Shown piece by piece: positions 1 through 12,700 of a stretch of 64,000 nucleotides of DNA. The stretch comes from Nematostella vectensis (taxonomy: Eukaryota > Cnidaria > Anthozoa > Actiniaria > Edwardsiidae). Position 1 is the first letter of the stretch; each line of letters starts with the position of its first letter. The position numbers and the translations under genes are program-made. The stretch lies in assembly GCF_932526225.1 (NCBI RefSeq), contig NC_064043.1, positions 12,088,085-12,152,084 of the forward strand, written 5' to 3'. The notes beneath the pieces were generated by a model. The model was not told the DNA's origin. It made no database searches and saw only the letters and a program-made list of their open reading frames with translations.

Positions 1-13
1 ATAGAGAGAATAC

Positions 14-280
14 TCTTAACGACAGTCCGTTTTATAGATGGTATACCCTTAATGACAGTCTGTTTTATAGATGGTATACCCTTAATGACAGTCTGTTTTA
101 TAGGGGGTGTACCCTTAATGACAGTCCGTTATATAAAGGGTCTGCCCTTAATGACAGTCCGTTATATAGAGGGTCTACCCTTAATGACAGTCCGTTATAT
201 AGAGGGTCTACCCTTAATGACAGTCCGTTATATAGAGGGTCTACCCTTAATGACAGTCCGTTATAAAGAGGGAACTCCGT
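14..280. repeat. 33-bp minisatellite, about 8 copies
   Basis: Tandem 33-bp unit with the core TTAATGACAGTCCGTTATA followed by a GAGGGTCTACCC-like segment. The unit length is a multiple of three and lacks stops, so it stays open in several frames (an 11-residue peptide period). I regard those frames as spurious. Early copies differ (GATGGTATACCC), later copies are nearly identical, which suggests recent expansion at the right side. Confidence 0.9.
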
Positions 281-504
281 ATAAAACACACAAAAAAGAT
301 AATGTTAGGCATGAGTCGGAGCCTTTTCAACGACGCCTCACCTTGTCCAATGTCCAGTCTTTATGCAGGCTGGTGACAGAGGCTTTTGCTTTTCGAATGG
401 ATAGACTTTTGACGTCCCCTAGCAACGGTCCGTCAACAGTTACCACCATAGAGCTACAAGGATAAACACAAAGAATCAAAGTAGAAAATGCCAAATAAGT
501 GCGG

Positions 505-925
505 GACCCCCCAGATCCTTGTACGTCTTTGTATTTTGGGACCCCCTAATCCTTCTATATCTCTGTATTTTGGGACCCCCCTAATCCTTGTATATCTCTG
601 TATTTTGGGACCCCCCAGATCCTTGTATATCTCTGTATTTTGAGACCCCCCTAATCCTTGTATATCTCTGTATTTTGGGACCCCCCTAATCCTTGTATAT
701 CTCTGTATTTTGGGACCTCCCTGATTTTTGTACGTCTTTGTATTTTGAGACCTCCCTGATCCTTGTACGTCTTTGTATTTTGAGACCCCCTGATCCTTGT
801 ATATCTCTGTATTTTGGGACCCCCCAGATCCTTGTACGTCTTTGTATTTTGAGACCTCCATAATCCTTGTATATCTCTGTATTTTGGGACCTCCCTGATC
901 ATATCCTAGGTATTTCCCTGCATTT
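505..925. repeat. ~35-bp minisatellite
   Basis: About 12 imperfect copies of a 34-35-bp unit with the core CCTTGTATATCTCTGTATTT next to a GGGACCCCCC block. Long minus-strand open frames here are by-products of the repeat. Confidence 0.88.
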
Positions 926-1264
926 TGAGAAACCACTTCAAATCAAGCTCTGCTGACACTTTGCGTTCCCAAGCGAAAAAATTCGATCCCCATGAATAGC
1001 AGATAGCAGTGACTGGCAGTTCGAGGTTATTTTCTACACGACGTATACATAGACGTATATTTACCATCCGCGCTTGAAATCTTCCCCAACTTTGAACTCT
1101 CCAAGATGCCCCTCCACTCCTTTGATTTGCAGAAACACTCCCGAGCTCGTGCTAGATCCCATAATTGTACTGGTGCAAACAGTTATAAGATACGGTATGC
1201 CTGCGTTAAAAACACCATGTCATTGTTACATCAGGCTGCCTTTTTTTCTGTCTTTCAAATTTCT

Positions 1265-3623
1265 TTATGTTCTCTCACCTCCATTTTTCGGAGTGCATTC
1301 CGCCACGATAGCTTCAATCTCTGCTTTTGTCATCGGTTTCTCAACAAACCTTATCTTGAGCATACTTCCAGTTAGACCTGTTGGTGGCTTTGCACTTGCT
1401 TCCTTTAGCCCTCCTAGCAGAACCTCGGGTCCCCAGACAAGCGACGCAGTCTTAGGCACTTCCTTGGCGGTCATTTTATTCCCGTTGACATAAATGTATG
1501 CCTGTCCTTTTTTGCCGTCGTATCTGGCAACAAGATGCGTCCAGATTCCTACAAGAGAAAAAAAAATGGATATATCAGGCGGATGGTCAAACCACCCGCA
1601 AAAGATTCAGGAAGGATTTAGAAAAATAGGACAGTTTCCCTCTCCCCTGCTAAGTCTTCAGGGTAAAATTGATAGGGAGGCCCGTCGGGGGAAAATGTCC
1701 CTAAAATACCTGTACCCAAAAAATAGCTACCCTAGCATATACCTGATATGCCCCAGAAGCAAAAATTATCCCTAAACTTCTATAGAAAATCATTTTTTCT
1801 TTCATTTACCCCCTTCAAATACCTGAGATCAGATTTTTACCTCTATAAAATACGACGAGCATCACTAACAGTTTGTCATGTAGCCTTCTAGCCGGCTCTC
1901 CAGTGGTTTAATTGGGTAATTGTTTTCTTTGGGGTATCGGGATTCCTGTGGCAAGGAGAAAAAGCCTCCCTTATACCCCCTCCTACCGCTGTTGATTTTT
2001 TGCGCCACGGGGATCCTGAACAACAAAAACAAACAGGAGAGCCGACTCGCAGTCTAGTTGTCATGGAAACAAACAACCCCTCCCCCACCCCGGGATTATT
2101 CCACAGACCTGCAGGAATGAGGTTGACAGCTGAAACAGTAATGACAGGAGGTGAGGCACCCCCACTGGGGTTATTTGGTTTTATCGTCCATCTGACTCCA
2201 GCATTGGGCACCGATGCATCAGCCGGTGTTATCACGAGTGATTGCGCCGGGGCGCCATCGGCTGCATTCGTGGAGTAGACAGGGCTTTCACGATCAACTC
2301 TTCGAATTCGAAGCCACGTGAAGAACGTTAGATCATTTGTAGGTTTCTTACTGAACTTGTTTGTATTGAGAGTGAGGTAGCTGTTTTCGAATTGGAAGCC
2401 TTTTTCCTTACAGCTTCCTCGAAACTCTCGTACGATGACGTTTTCTCCCTTTTGGACCACACTCTCGTTTATCACAACATCGCTGAAAACATCATCTGGA
2501 AGAAAAGGTTTAAGAGATGTCAGTCGTTGGTCGCAATAAACGTTGGATTAATCAACGATAATGAGTAGATGACGACGTAATTCGATGACGATGAACATTT
2601 TCGTGTTTCCTCTAGATGGGCTATAATTGGCAATTCATTGTTATTAAAGTGGAACTTCGATTTAGAAGAAACCCATTAAAGCAAACACTCCGGACACTTC
2701 AATTTAACGGTCAACCGAATCGGGCGTCCGTTAGATGGAAATTCACTGCTTTTTTAAAATTCCGTGTTTCCCAAGACCGTGTTTCTTTTAATAAAAAGAC
2801 TGTAGGCTTACCACTGGAATCATCACTCTTGTCAGCATCAATTTCATTCAAAGAGCTTTCTTCCTTGCCTGGCTTTCTTCCTAGCCTTTTCTTCATTCTT
2901 CTTTCTTTCTTCCTTCGATTAATTTCTTCAGGGTACCCTTGGAGCTGTGCGCCTTCCTTGGTAGTATCGGTAGAATTCCCATAGCTTGACTCGAAGCCCA
3001 GGTTTTGTGTAAGCGTGTCGTTTGCTGTGGTCTGATTTCCCCCACTGCTGTTGTTTTCACTTGCAAGAAAACTGCTGCCAGCGGTGAGGTTAAGGTTTTG
3101 TTTTGAGTTCTCGTTCCCTGTGAATGTGATATTTACTGTATCATCTATTTTCCCCAAGAAAACTGAGAGGAAATCTTCTTTGCGTTTCGGGCCAGTGATG
3201 TTGGTATTTTGTCCAGGGTTCTGAATATTTAAAGTAGTGAAGTTCCCGGGGTCACTTAGTCTTTCTGATGTAGTTGGCTCATAGGATATCGTATTATTGA
3301 GGTATGGTTCTGGGTTCTGTGCTTCACTTGCATTACCGGCCTTGTTAACACCACTGTTGTTGTTATGCGGCCCTTGCTGAGTGAAACAAAATGCAAATGA
3401 TCAGCATTCTAAATTTCAAATTTCAAAATTATCTTTTTACCCTCTTTGTAAGGTGGGATGCTGGGGGTATTTGCATTCGCCTTTCTTGAGCACCAATTCA
3501 AAAAATTATCCTCAAATGAACAATTCAAGGTTTGAAATGCATAGAGTGGTTTTCAAAATCACGTTCAACAAAATGTACTAAATAAACTAAATAGTATTCA
3601 CGGGTTTTTGAAAACTATTCTAA

Positions 3624-3669
<46 letters not shown>

Positions 3670-5095
3670 GTTAAATATATTTTTGGTTATTGTTATTAAT
3701 ATTGTTATCCGTACAGAATATGTTGTAAATGTTTCTTTACCCATTTCTGGTTGTCATCTTTTGATATCTCATCATCGATATTACCAACATCCGGTGGAGG
3801 CTTGTCGTCACTAACAGACAGGTCCTTGTCGACGAGAGGAAATGACGTCAGACCCACCGTACCCTTCTCGCTGTTGCCATAGTAACTTAACAATGACTCC
3901 TCTCTGCTGAGGGGACTCAGTTCAGTAAAGACTGGTCTGGTTCCAACTGGATCTGTCCAATCATGTTGGGATGAAGAGGAGGTCCTGGCCACCACTGGTA
4001 GATATAGACGCAAAACATAATTACTCGTTTTAGCCTTAAAATACTTGTTTTAGCGCCTATCTTTAAATAAGCGCTTATCGAATTATTGCCCTCTCTATGG
4101 TATCGATATTAATTCAGCGCACTTTCGTGTAAGCGCCCTTTCCGTCGGTTAACAAGGTTGGTTTTGGCTATTTAAGCCGAGTGAAAGTGTCATTTTTATG
4201 TGTGCCTTTTTGCTGCTTTTGTACAATGTAAATCGTTTATTTAACGTAAATAATTAATTAAAATTATTTCTATAAAAATAATAATAAAAAAAACTCTCGT
4301 TTCCACCAGGGCCGGAAAGGACAATAATAAAGTGGAGGCGGGGTGGGAAGAGGGGGGGGGGGGGGGGGGGGGGTGGGAGATACGATACAAGTTAAAGTAA
4401 AAAACTGGGGGTCCCAGCCACGACCCTACTGGTCATTTCCTTTTACTTTTTGAAAAAAAAAGCGGAGATGCAGCCTCCTGGTCTTTATTAGCGTCAACGT
4501 TGCATGGAAGTTTGACGGTTTTGTTATGATTACACTTGGATTTTTTTATTTTTTTATTTTTTTTTTTCGTAATTGATCATTATTTCGTTGTTTCGTAATA
4601 TTTATCTATAAGTCGTCAACACAGTTTGTAAAAAATATATTTATCCAAGGAATTCTACCTTTAGTGAATGGCTAAATCTATATATATTTGTAAAGGTTTG
4701 AAAAACTTTTTAGCGAGAATTTTTTATCCCTATATATTTTTTCTTGGAGGTAAATAATGGATAAAAGTCTGGCAATTGTATCTGCAAAAAGACTTGACAC
4801 CACTCATATTTAAGAGACACACTGGCTTATAAGTATTATGATAAGTCTTGACAAAGTATCTGTTTAGTCCACTTTTATCTCTGATTGTTTATTGACTTCA
4901 AAATCATCCGATCACTGTCTTTGTCGTGAAAACATGGGAGTAAAACAAAGGTTAACCTGACATTTACTTATAATCACTTATGCGGTTGTTTTGAACACAA
5001 AAACTTTTACTAAAATTAAAATCATATCTGTGTGTTAGTGTTTTTTTTTTCTTACCTCCTAAAAACAATGATGCAATAAAAATGATTGGAGCCAT
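1265..5095 (-). CDS. secreted protein with LamG/concanavalin-like domain
   Basis: Five-exon model, about 509 residues: 5095-5056, 3994-3741, 3376-2812, 2495-2109, 1548-1265. All junctions are GT/AG and phases agree (1, 0, 1, 1). Exon 1 encodes a short hydrophobic signal peptide, MAPIIFIASLFLG. Exons 2-3 encode a low-complexity Ser/Asn/Thr-rich region with many N-glycosylation sequons (for example NNTI, NFTT, NITG, NLTA, NSTD) and a strongly basic stretch, RRKKERRMKKRLGRK. Exons 4-5 look like a LamG/jelly-roll fold: GFQFENSYLTL and LTFFTWLRI strands, then the diagnostic IWTHLVARYDGKKG and AYIYVNG strands and a closing LLGGLKEASA segment. Role inferred as extracellular adhesion or matrix binding; no enzyme motif is visible. 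The last exon also has a possible donor at about 1278, so the protein could continue beyond the window start instead of stopping at 1265. Confidence 0.75.
3626..3670. repeat. (ATT)n microsatellite
   Basis: About 14 consecutive ATT triplets inside intron 2 of the LamG-like gene. They create a poly-Leu open frame that is not coding. Confidence 0.95.
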
Positions 5096-7255
5096 CCTGA
5101 GCCGCCACGGCTTTTTCTTGCATCAACAGGTTGGCGATTGAGGAACAGTTCCCACACACCATGGGGCCTACTACATAATCTATAATACATAACCTGACCA
5201 GGGTGGACATTGTAAAAGGGACCCCAGAAAAGGGTTTAGCCACGGGGATTAGTGACCAGATGAGAAGTAAAATTTCTCTCTTGGATGCATCATTTTGAAT
5301 TTGAGCAGTTTGATACTATTCGCTATATATAACACAAACCAGACGTTGAGCTTCTGTTGCTTGTTGCACGATTCCCTGCTTCTTGCAATGGTTTTGCCCT
5401 TCTTACTAGTACGCCCCTTTCTCCGCCTACGGAGAAAGGGGTAACGGACATACTTTTGAGACTTTATTTGTTGTCTTATACAAAAGAGACATGACTTTTT
5501 ATCACGCAATATCTTTCAAATTTTATTTATATAATTTATAGAATAATTTTGAGTAGAATCCTATAGTCAAATTTTACGCGCTTCTTCGCTGCGCGACTCG
5601 TGCGATATCGTGGCCAAATCACCTCATCGATGATTAAATTTCTTTATAGAGCTTTATTTATTGGATATTGTATACAAGGGGAGTAGATTGGCTGTGAACT
5701 CTGAAATGAATAGGCTCTAAAAGGGGAATATACATCCACACCCATCCTTTATATTCAATACTTGATAAATACAATTCTTATGAGCAAGACACATCGCATC
5801 GTCTCACTCCACAGGTATAGTCAAATTCAAATGCAAATTAGGCGGAAATAGCACTCGGAGGTCACACAGGCGCGGGGCCTGGGGGGGGGGGGTGTTGCGG
5901 CAGGAATTTCATATTAAAAATAATATTTGACAATTCTTCAAATAATTAATATTTGACAATTCTTCAACAATAAATGAAAATTTTTTGGTCGTCTCCTTTT
6001 TCCACCTCTAGGTGTTTGTTTTATAGGACAAAATTGATTCAATCAATCGATCGATCAGTCAGTCAGTCAATCAATTTTTTTCATAGTGTAGTTTGCAGAA
6101 TAGAAAAGATTAATAAAATATTATTTTGTTGTGAGTAGTGGCCAAAGGAGCGGGGAGCTTTCGAGCTGGTCACTACCACAGTTATTAGTACTATGAGAAT
6201 TCGGGAAAATTCGTTTCACGGTTTTCTAGTTTTCAATTATTTACTTTGTTTTTGTATACAAAGTAAAAACTTTTCAATTTTTTACTTTGTTTTTGTATAT
6301 TTGTCGTTAAACTTTGAAATCACTAGCTAAACGCGACAATTTCGCGTCACGTTAATATCGCGATTTTGAAAGATTCGCGAAGATAAAGTGACGCGAAAAT
6401 TAAGCGTCGCGAAAATTAGGATGCACGAAAATTAAGTAAGTACACAAGAAACCTTTGGGGGAATATTGGCCGTTTAATAAGCTTTACGGAAACACCTTGT
6501 CTATTTAGTCATCTAATGTACAAATAGTACGGTAAGGGGTTGAGTTGGACTTGTATTTATAGATTTTTATGAAAAAAAAAATTAAGCCAACGCATTTTTT
6601 GGTTACATATTGTGTCTGTTTGATGAATACAGCACATTTTAATTCCACTTGTTTTGCTTGATTTTATAATCCCAAAATCGCGAAAATAAAGTGATCAGGT
6701 TTTTACGAAAATAGGAAAATCGCGAAAATAAAGTGTCGCGAAATATCGCCATCTCAAAATCTCGAAATTTTGACGTCGCGAAAATTAAGTGTAATAAGGT
6801 AATAGTAAAAACAAAGAAATTATATATTCATATCCTTCATATATCCATTTCTCATTTGTTATTTATTTCATTTCTTTTTTTGTGACTTCTTTAAAAAAAT
6901 TTTTTGGTTTCTTTATTTATTCTTCTCAAATTCGTCTCAAATTTGAGAATAGTTATGACATCCATGAGCTACTGTCGAATGTTTATGTCGAATGACAGAA
7001 TTGGAAACCCGGGATTCCGCATACATTTGATAATATTTGTAATATCAATAAAGAGCGTATTGAGCTTTTTATCTGGAATGTGCGGCAATGCGATGTGGGG
7101 CATGGTATTCTTCTATTTTTTTCCCATATTTGTAGGACTACGGTATACGCCATGGCGTATTTCCTTACAAGCCGTTACCGTTTTTCGCTTTTATTTGCGT
7201 CTTGTGTTAATTGCGTACCTCCCGTAAATACAGTCGTTTGACAAAAGGTTGTCGT
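5096..7255. other. gene-poor AT-rich intergenic region
   Basis: No convincing coding exon on either strand. Contains poly-T and poly-G tracts and a segment around 6330-6790 rich in TCGCGA-type words (repeated GCGAAAAT/AATTAAG blocks) that looks like a degenerate dispersed repeat. Short open frames show no family motif. The proximal part should contain the promoter and 5' UTR of the minus-strand LamG-like gene. Confidence 0.5.
7075..7195. repeat. dispersed repeat, copy 1 (partner 8643-8755)
   Basis: This segment, with GCGATGTGGGGCATGGTATT and GCCATGGCGTATTTCCTTAC, recurs at 8643-8755 with about 10% differences and an internal length change. Both copies flank the LINE remnant, so they may be parts of one older element or of a segmental duplication. 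Confidence 0.75.
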
Positions 7256-7399
7256 CAGGGGCGTAGCCAGGGTGGTGGCCCAGGGGGCCCGGGGCCAAAA
7301 ATACAGTAAATGTATGAGACATTATCTAAAATACATGAGAAAATGCCTCGAAAGGACCTTTTGGGCCCCCTCCTGTTAAAAATTCTGGCTACGCCGCTG
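7256..7399. mobile_element. short TIR element (MITE-like) with 5-bp TSD
   Basis: Begins CAGGGGCGTAGCCAG and ends with the near inverted complement CTGGCTACGCCGCTG. It is flanked on both sides by GTCGT, a visible 5-bp target-site duplication. The interior is noncoding and shared, in opposite orientation, with the element at 9128-9299. The superfamily is not assigned; the terminal CAG and GC-rich TIR resemble non-autonomous hAT-like families, but those normally give 8-bp duplications. Confidence 0.8.
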
Positions 7400-7454
7400 G
7401 TCGTGAACCGGCTTGGCGACTATGCGACTAGCCCGCATGTAATGCCTTAACATT

Positions 7455-8170
7455 GCAACAGGCCAAGACAAATTAGCCATGTGGGAGAAACAATAGAGCA
7501 TGGAGTTTTACCCCGCTTAATGTAAGATCTTAAGAGTTGGACGCAAGCAAAAACCTACACTCCATGGCTATACTGTTCACGGCAAAGCCCTGTGTGCTGT
7601 CGACTCGGCAAAATACCTCGGGGTCACCCTAACATCTGACTTAAGGTGGAATACGCATATAAACAACATTTGTAACAAAGCAAACAGCACCCTCGATTTC
7701 CTTCGGCGTAACCTGAGAATAGGCTCCCCCGAGCTAAAGACGTCGGCTTACTACGCTCTAGTTCGTCCATCCCTCGAGTCGAGTATGCGTGTACTGTATG
7801 GGACCCATTCACAAAGACAAACATCAAAAGAATAGAGATGGTACAACGTCGCGCAGCAAGGTTTGCGCTTTATCGCTACGACAGAACAACAAGTGTGAGT
7901 GAGATGCTCAATTATCTGGGCTGATCTATACTAGAAATCCGAAGAGAGCAGGCTCCTGATTAACCGTGGCCTTGTTGTCACTGATGGCCTGTCAACATTC
8001 CCGCCGATGGATAGAACTAGCAGGCATATGAATAGCCAAAGCTACAAAGTGCAACCTTCAAGAACAGTATCACAAAAAATTGCGGACCATCAGGGATTGG
8101 AACTGTCGGCCGGAGCTAACTGCAAGGGCAGCCGGTCTTAACGCTTTTAAGAAAGCAAGCGAAATATTAT
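7455..8170 (+). mobile_element. decayed non-LTR (LINE) retrotransposon, RT 3' end
   Basis: Conceptual translation across frameshifts and stops gives recognisable reverse-transcriptase thumb motifs of non-LTR elements: SAKYLGVTLTSDLRW, THINNICNKANSTLDFL, LKTSAYYALVRPSLE, then a frameshift into TKTNIKRIEMVQRRAARF and TTSVSEMLNYLG. The 5' part is absent and the frame is broken near 7780 and 7920, so this is a dead 5'-truncated copy. Confidence 0.85.
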
Positions 8171-8339
8171 TAACTATTATTGACTTATGTAACTTTATTT
8201 ATTATATATTTTGTTATTATCGTTTTTGTTGACATTAATACATCTTCGCATATAAGGAGATGGGATTATATGAAAGAAGACAAAGGGGAAGCATGGATAA
8301 AAACCACTGGAACAAAACTGAGGCTTCCTCATATATGTA

Positions 8340-8460
8340 CTTGGGTTTTGAATTACAAGGGAGTACACCACGACGTGTTTGAAAAGGTACTCATTTCTAA
8401 CCACAGATTACAGCGCCAGCAGTTATTCGCCGGTCCTTTGCCTTATAAAAAAGGGGCTTG
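8340..8460. repeat. dispersed repeat, copy 1 (partner 10150-10262)
   Basis: The stretch from TTGGGTTTTGAATTACAAGG through TAACCACAGATTACAGCGCC to the GCCGGTC...TTTGCCTT end recurs at 10150-10262 with scattered substitutions. Noncoding; family unknown. Confidence 0.75.
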
Positions 8461-8803
8461 AGCTTTTCTATCTGGAGTGTTCACTGAATTTAATTTTCTT
8501 TAACGGAGAGCTCTATGCGCCTGAATTTCAATCCTGCATAGCCTCTACTCTAACCCCAACCCTGTCCATAGTAAGGGTTGTTATAAGCACCATGCTTTCC
8601 TTGCTTGGTGACTTCCAAAAGCGGTATTTTGAGTGACCAGGAGTTTTCTAGTGTGCGGCAATACGATGTGGGGCATGGTATTCTTCTATTTGTAGGTGTA
8701 TTGTACGCCATGGCGTATTTCCTTACAAGCCGTTACCGTTTATCGCTTTCGATACCTTTACCTTCCGTAAATACTGTTTACTGAGGACGTTACAGCCTCG
8801 AGA

Positions 8804-8933
8804 GCCCAGGGCGTCGCGGTCAGCGAACAAGGCGCGAAAACGAGGCCGAACTGCGCGAGAACGAGGCGGGACAAGGCGGTAGAGGGGGGGAGGGGGTTGT
8901 CTCGCCATGCTACGTTGACCGCGACGCCCTGGG
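8804..8933. mobile_element. GC-rich terminal-inverted-repeat element
   Basis: A 19-bp perfect inverted repeat, GCCCAGGGCGTCGCGGTCA at 8804-8822 and its complement at 8915-8933, encloses a GC-rich interior. The terminus matches that of the long hairpin at 27313-27452, so both belong to one non-autonomous family. Confidence 0.75.
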
Positions 8934-9127
8934 CAACCGAGTATATTTTTTTCTATACATTACTTGGCTGGCCCTACTCCATACTAGTTATCCTATATTT
9001 GCGCTAGTCGACAGAGCAAAAAAATGGCAAGTTTGTCCAAAATAAGGTCTGGTTAACTTCAGTAAGCTTGAAGTTTTACATAGAGGTTCCTTATGTTTAT
9101 TTTAACCAACATATCAAAAAGAGTTTT

Positions 9128-9299
9128 AGCGGCGTAGCCAGGATTTTTAACAGGAGGGGGCCCAAAAGGCCCTTTCAAGACATTTTCTCCTGTATTTTAG
9201 ATAATGTCTCATACATTTACTGTATTTTTGGCTGCTTGAACGGGGAGGGGGGGGGGGGGGGGGGCGGACCCCAGGGCCAGCACCCTGACTACGCCCCTG
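9128..9299. mobile_element. short TIR element, same family as 7256-7399
   Basis: Starts AGCGGCGTAGCCAGG and ends CTGACTACGCCCCTG. The interior (CCCAAAAGGCCCTTTCAAGA, then CTCATACATTTACTGTATTT) is the reverse complement of the 7256-7399 interior. It has acquired a long poly-G tract at about 9247-9264. Confidence 0.75.
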
Positions 9300-9390
9300 T
9301 TTTTTTTCTAATGGATTCGTCTTCGAGATAAGAGGCTTGATATGCAATTTTCAAATGTTCAAAGGATGAATTCTCCTCGTTTTTAAGTCG

Positions 9391-9670
9391 GGCTCTGATC
9401 GGAAATTAAGCCAACTTTGCTCGCTAATATCTAAATTTCATATGTTCTAAATTTCTTTAAAATTTGAAATTTGAAAGCTTTTGGTCAGAGGAACTCCTTG
9501 TATGAGTAATCTTGAGCTTATATATTTTCCGGGCTCTGATCGGAAATTAAGCCAACTTTGCTCGCTAATATCTAAATTTCATATCTTCTAAATTTCTTTA
9601 AAATTTGAAATTTGAAAGCTTTTGGTCAGAGGAACTCCTTGTATGAGTAATCTTGGGCTTATATATTGAA
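9391..9670. repeat. 141-bp tandem duplication
   Basis: Two nearly identical consecutive copies, starting GGCTCTGATCGGAAATTAAG at 9391 and 9532. They lie directly downstream of the synapsin stop codon, in its 3' UTR or flank. Confidence 0.9.
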
Positions 9671-9708
9671 AATTGGAAAATTTCATGCCATTTTTTTGCT
9701 CTGTCGCA

Positions 9709-12700
9709 CTAGTCTATTATGCCACTAAATGCGCCGTTCTTTGTCTTCTCGTCCACGTTTGACTTGTCTGAAGCCGCGGCCGAGGCGGCTGGTGCTCCGG
9801 GACTGCCAGCGATACTGAAGGCTCCTGGGAAATACAATATACCTTAAGGAAGATCACACATTACCATGCGATTCTGATAGCTCCTAGGAAATACAACATA
9901 CAAATAGGAAGAGCAGGCCCGTAGCCGGGGAGGGGGGGGGGGGTGATTCGGAAGAACCCTCTACTCGACTGGAAGGTCCTATCTAATTAAGGAAAATCAA
10001 GAACCAGTACGAGGTAGGACGAGCTACTTAAGAGAAAATGGTCCGCTTTGTGGGTAAACAAATCCTCCTCTCCCCCCCCCCCCCCCAGCACAAAATTCTG
10101 GCTACGGGCCTGAAAGCACACATAACTATACGATACTGAAGCTATATATAAATATATTGGGTTTTGAATTATAAGGGAGTACATACGACGTGTTTGAATT
10201 AAAGGCAATCATTTCTAACCACAGATTACAGCGCCAGTAGTTATTTGCCGGTCTTTGCCTTGAAGGAGACTGCATGTCATATTTGAATGTCCCCTTCCAT
10301 CATTTTCTTGATTTTTTGGCCGCTCAATGGTATCTGAATCCACAGTTCACAGGGATTCTTGTTTTCCTTTGTATGTTTTATTATTATTTTTTTAAGGCAG
10401 CCATTTAGAGTAGGCCCGAGAAACACTCGTTTTTTATTACAACATGTGTGCTCGCCCTGGTCTCCCATAGACCATTTAGATGGAGGACAACAAACATGTG
10501 TTTGATAGAGGAGAAGAAAAAGACATTGGAGTAGGAGATGTACTACCACACTCTACCGACTATTGCCTATCCTAGCTCTCCCCTAGTCCCTTCACGTTCT
10601 CACCTGACAGGGCGGCCTTCGTCGGTGATGTGGCCTGGATAGTAGGAGGATAATGAGCCTCCATTTTCTGGATCACGAGGTCAGCGATTCGTTGTTGATC
10701 CTCGTCCACGGTATCGTTAAACAGACGCATGGCGGTGTCCGTCACCTTGGAACATAATCATTGTTTAAGAGTAAATTTCTATATCGAATTTAGTGTCAGT
10801 ATTTCTCAGGGTGTTGTACGATACTGTAAACGTGGACAACAAATATGCAGTGGCACCCGTCCACGATTTTTAGGCCCGTTATGGTTGATTGATATACACC
10901 TATAGTCAGTGCGAACGGCGAATGGCAGTTGCCAAATCGCAGTTCTACGACCGAAAGGTGTTAATAGGTAGCAATTATTTAACAATTAGCACGAAAGTTC
11001 AAACGTAAAGGGTGGATGTCTACAAAGAGGGTGGGGACTGACAAAGTCGCGCGTTGCGTGTCACGTGTGATGCGCGCGTGTGGCACGTAATCCTCGATGA
11101 TATTTTATTTCTTGTTGTAGTACTAGAGATTGCCGCTACGCACACGATGAGCTCGCATGTTCCGTATCATACGCGCGTGAAGTGTGAGTGATATCGCGTG
11201 TTGCGGGTGACGTCCGCGCTTGTGGTTTGACGTGCTTTGCGTACCTCAATGATGTATCCTTTTTTTCTTTTCCGAGGATTACTTTTACATAATGGGTTCG
11301 CGCGACCGTATCATACGAGCGTGAAGTGTAATTGATATCGCGTGTTGCGTGTGACTTCCGCGTGTATGGCGCGCGTGTGGCTCGGGCACCTCAATGATGT
11401 ATTCTTTCTTGTCTTTTCCGAGGATTGCCTCAACGCACATAATATCGAGCCCACCAAACAACTTAGAACACTCCTCTGCCCATAATTTGTATCTGAAAAA
11501 AGTAAAAGGAATTTACATCCTCTATAAGAAAACATTAGGAAAGAAGATATGTTTGAGGGTTTTAGAATATACTTACAATAGTGGTTTACGAGATTTTTTC
11601 GTGCCTCCTCACCTATCTGTGATCTCGATCTGTTCAAGCACCGCAGAGCCCGTGTTCGTCTTCCAATTGTCAGAAATTGATGTCCGCCTGTGAGCAACCG
11701 GAAGGCTATTAGCAAAAATACTGAAGGTGAATACGAGAGATGAATAACGGGAGGGGAAAACGGTGAGGTGAATACAAGAGGGGAATATACGGAAAAGGGA
11801 AGCGGAGAAATAATGCCGACTTATTATCCGAAGGATGCAGCCCAAGACTGAATTGCTCTGGACAATTCAGGGCGCTGTAAGCACGACTATTTCGGTTCAA
11901 AAGCACAAAGGAAACAGGCCCGTACCCATAATTTTTCTTGGGAGGGGGGGGGGGGGGGGGTGCCAAATCCAAAAAAGTGGACCTAATTTTCCCGGGAAGG
12001 GGGAGGGGGGGAGTTCTCTGATAAAAATCTAACCACCTCCGAAAAAGCAAAAAGGGATTGTTTTTATGCCTTTGCAGTATCTCACTCACTTGATCTCTCG
12101 CAAACGATACCCTAATTCTCTTCACGTATTTAAACGCGCGCAACCGACCCCTTATTTCTTCGCTTTCTTGAACGCGCGCAATTGACCCGCTAATTTCTTC
12201 ACTCACTTGAACGCGCGCAAATGATCCCCTATTTTTCACTCACTTGAACGCGCGCAAATGATCCCCTATTTTTTGCTCATTTGAACGCGCACAAATGATC
12301 CTCTATTTTTCGCTCATTTGAACGCGCACAAATGATCCCCTATTTTTCGCTTATTTGAACGCGCGCAAATGACCCCCTATTTTTCGCTTATTTGAACGCG
12401 CGCAAATGATCCCCTATTTTTCGCTTATTTGAACGCGGCCAAATGATCCCCTATTTTTCACTTACTTAAACGCGCGCAAATGATCCCCTATTTTTCACTT
12501 ACTTGAACGCGCGCAAATGATCCTCTACTTTTCGCTTATTTGAACGCGCGCAAATGATCCCTTTTTTTCACTCACTTGAACGCGCGCAAATGATCCCCTA
12601 TTTTTCGCTTATTTGAACGCGCGCAAATGATCCCCTACTTTTCGCTTATTTGAACGCGCGCAAATGATCCCCTATTTTTCGCTTATTTGAACGCGCGCAA

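Noticed and set aside
454-936. 160-codon minus-strand repetitive frame
   Set aside because: Translation of the 35-bp minisatellite only.
11835-12032. Poly-Gly open frame
   Set aside because: Arises from the poly-G tract of a transposon fragment.
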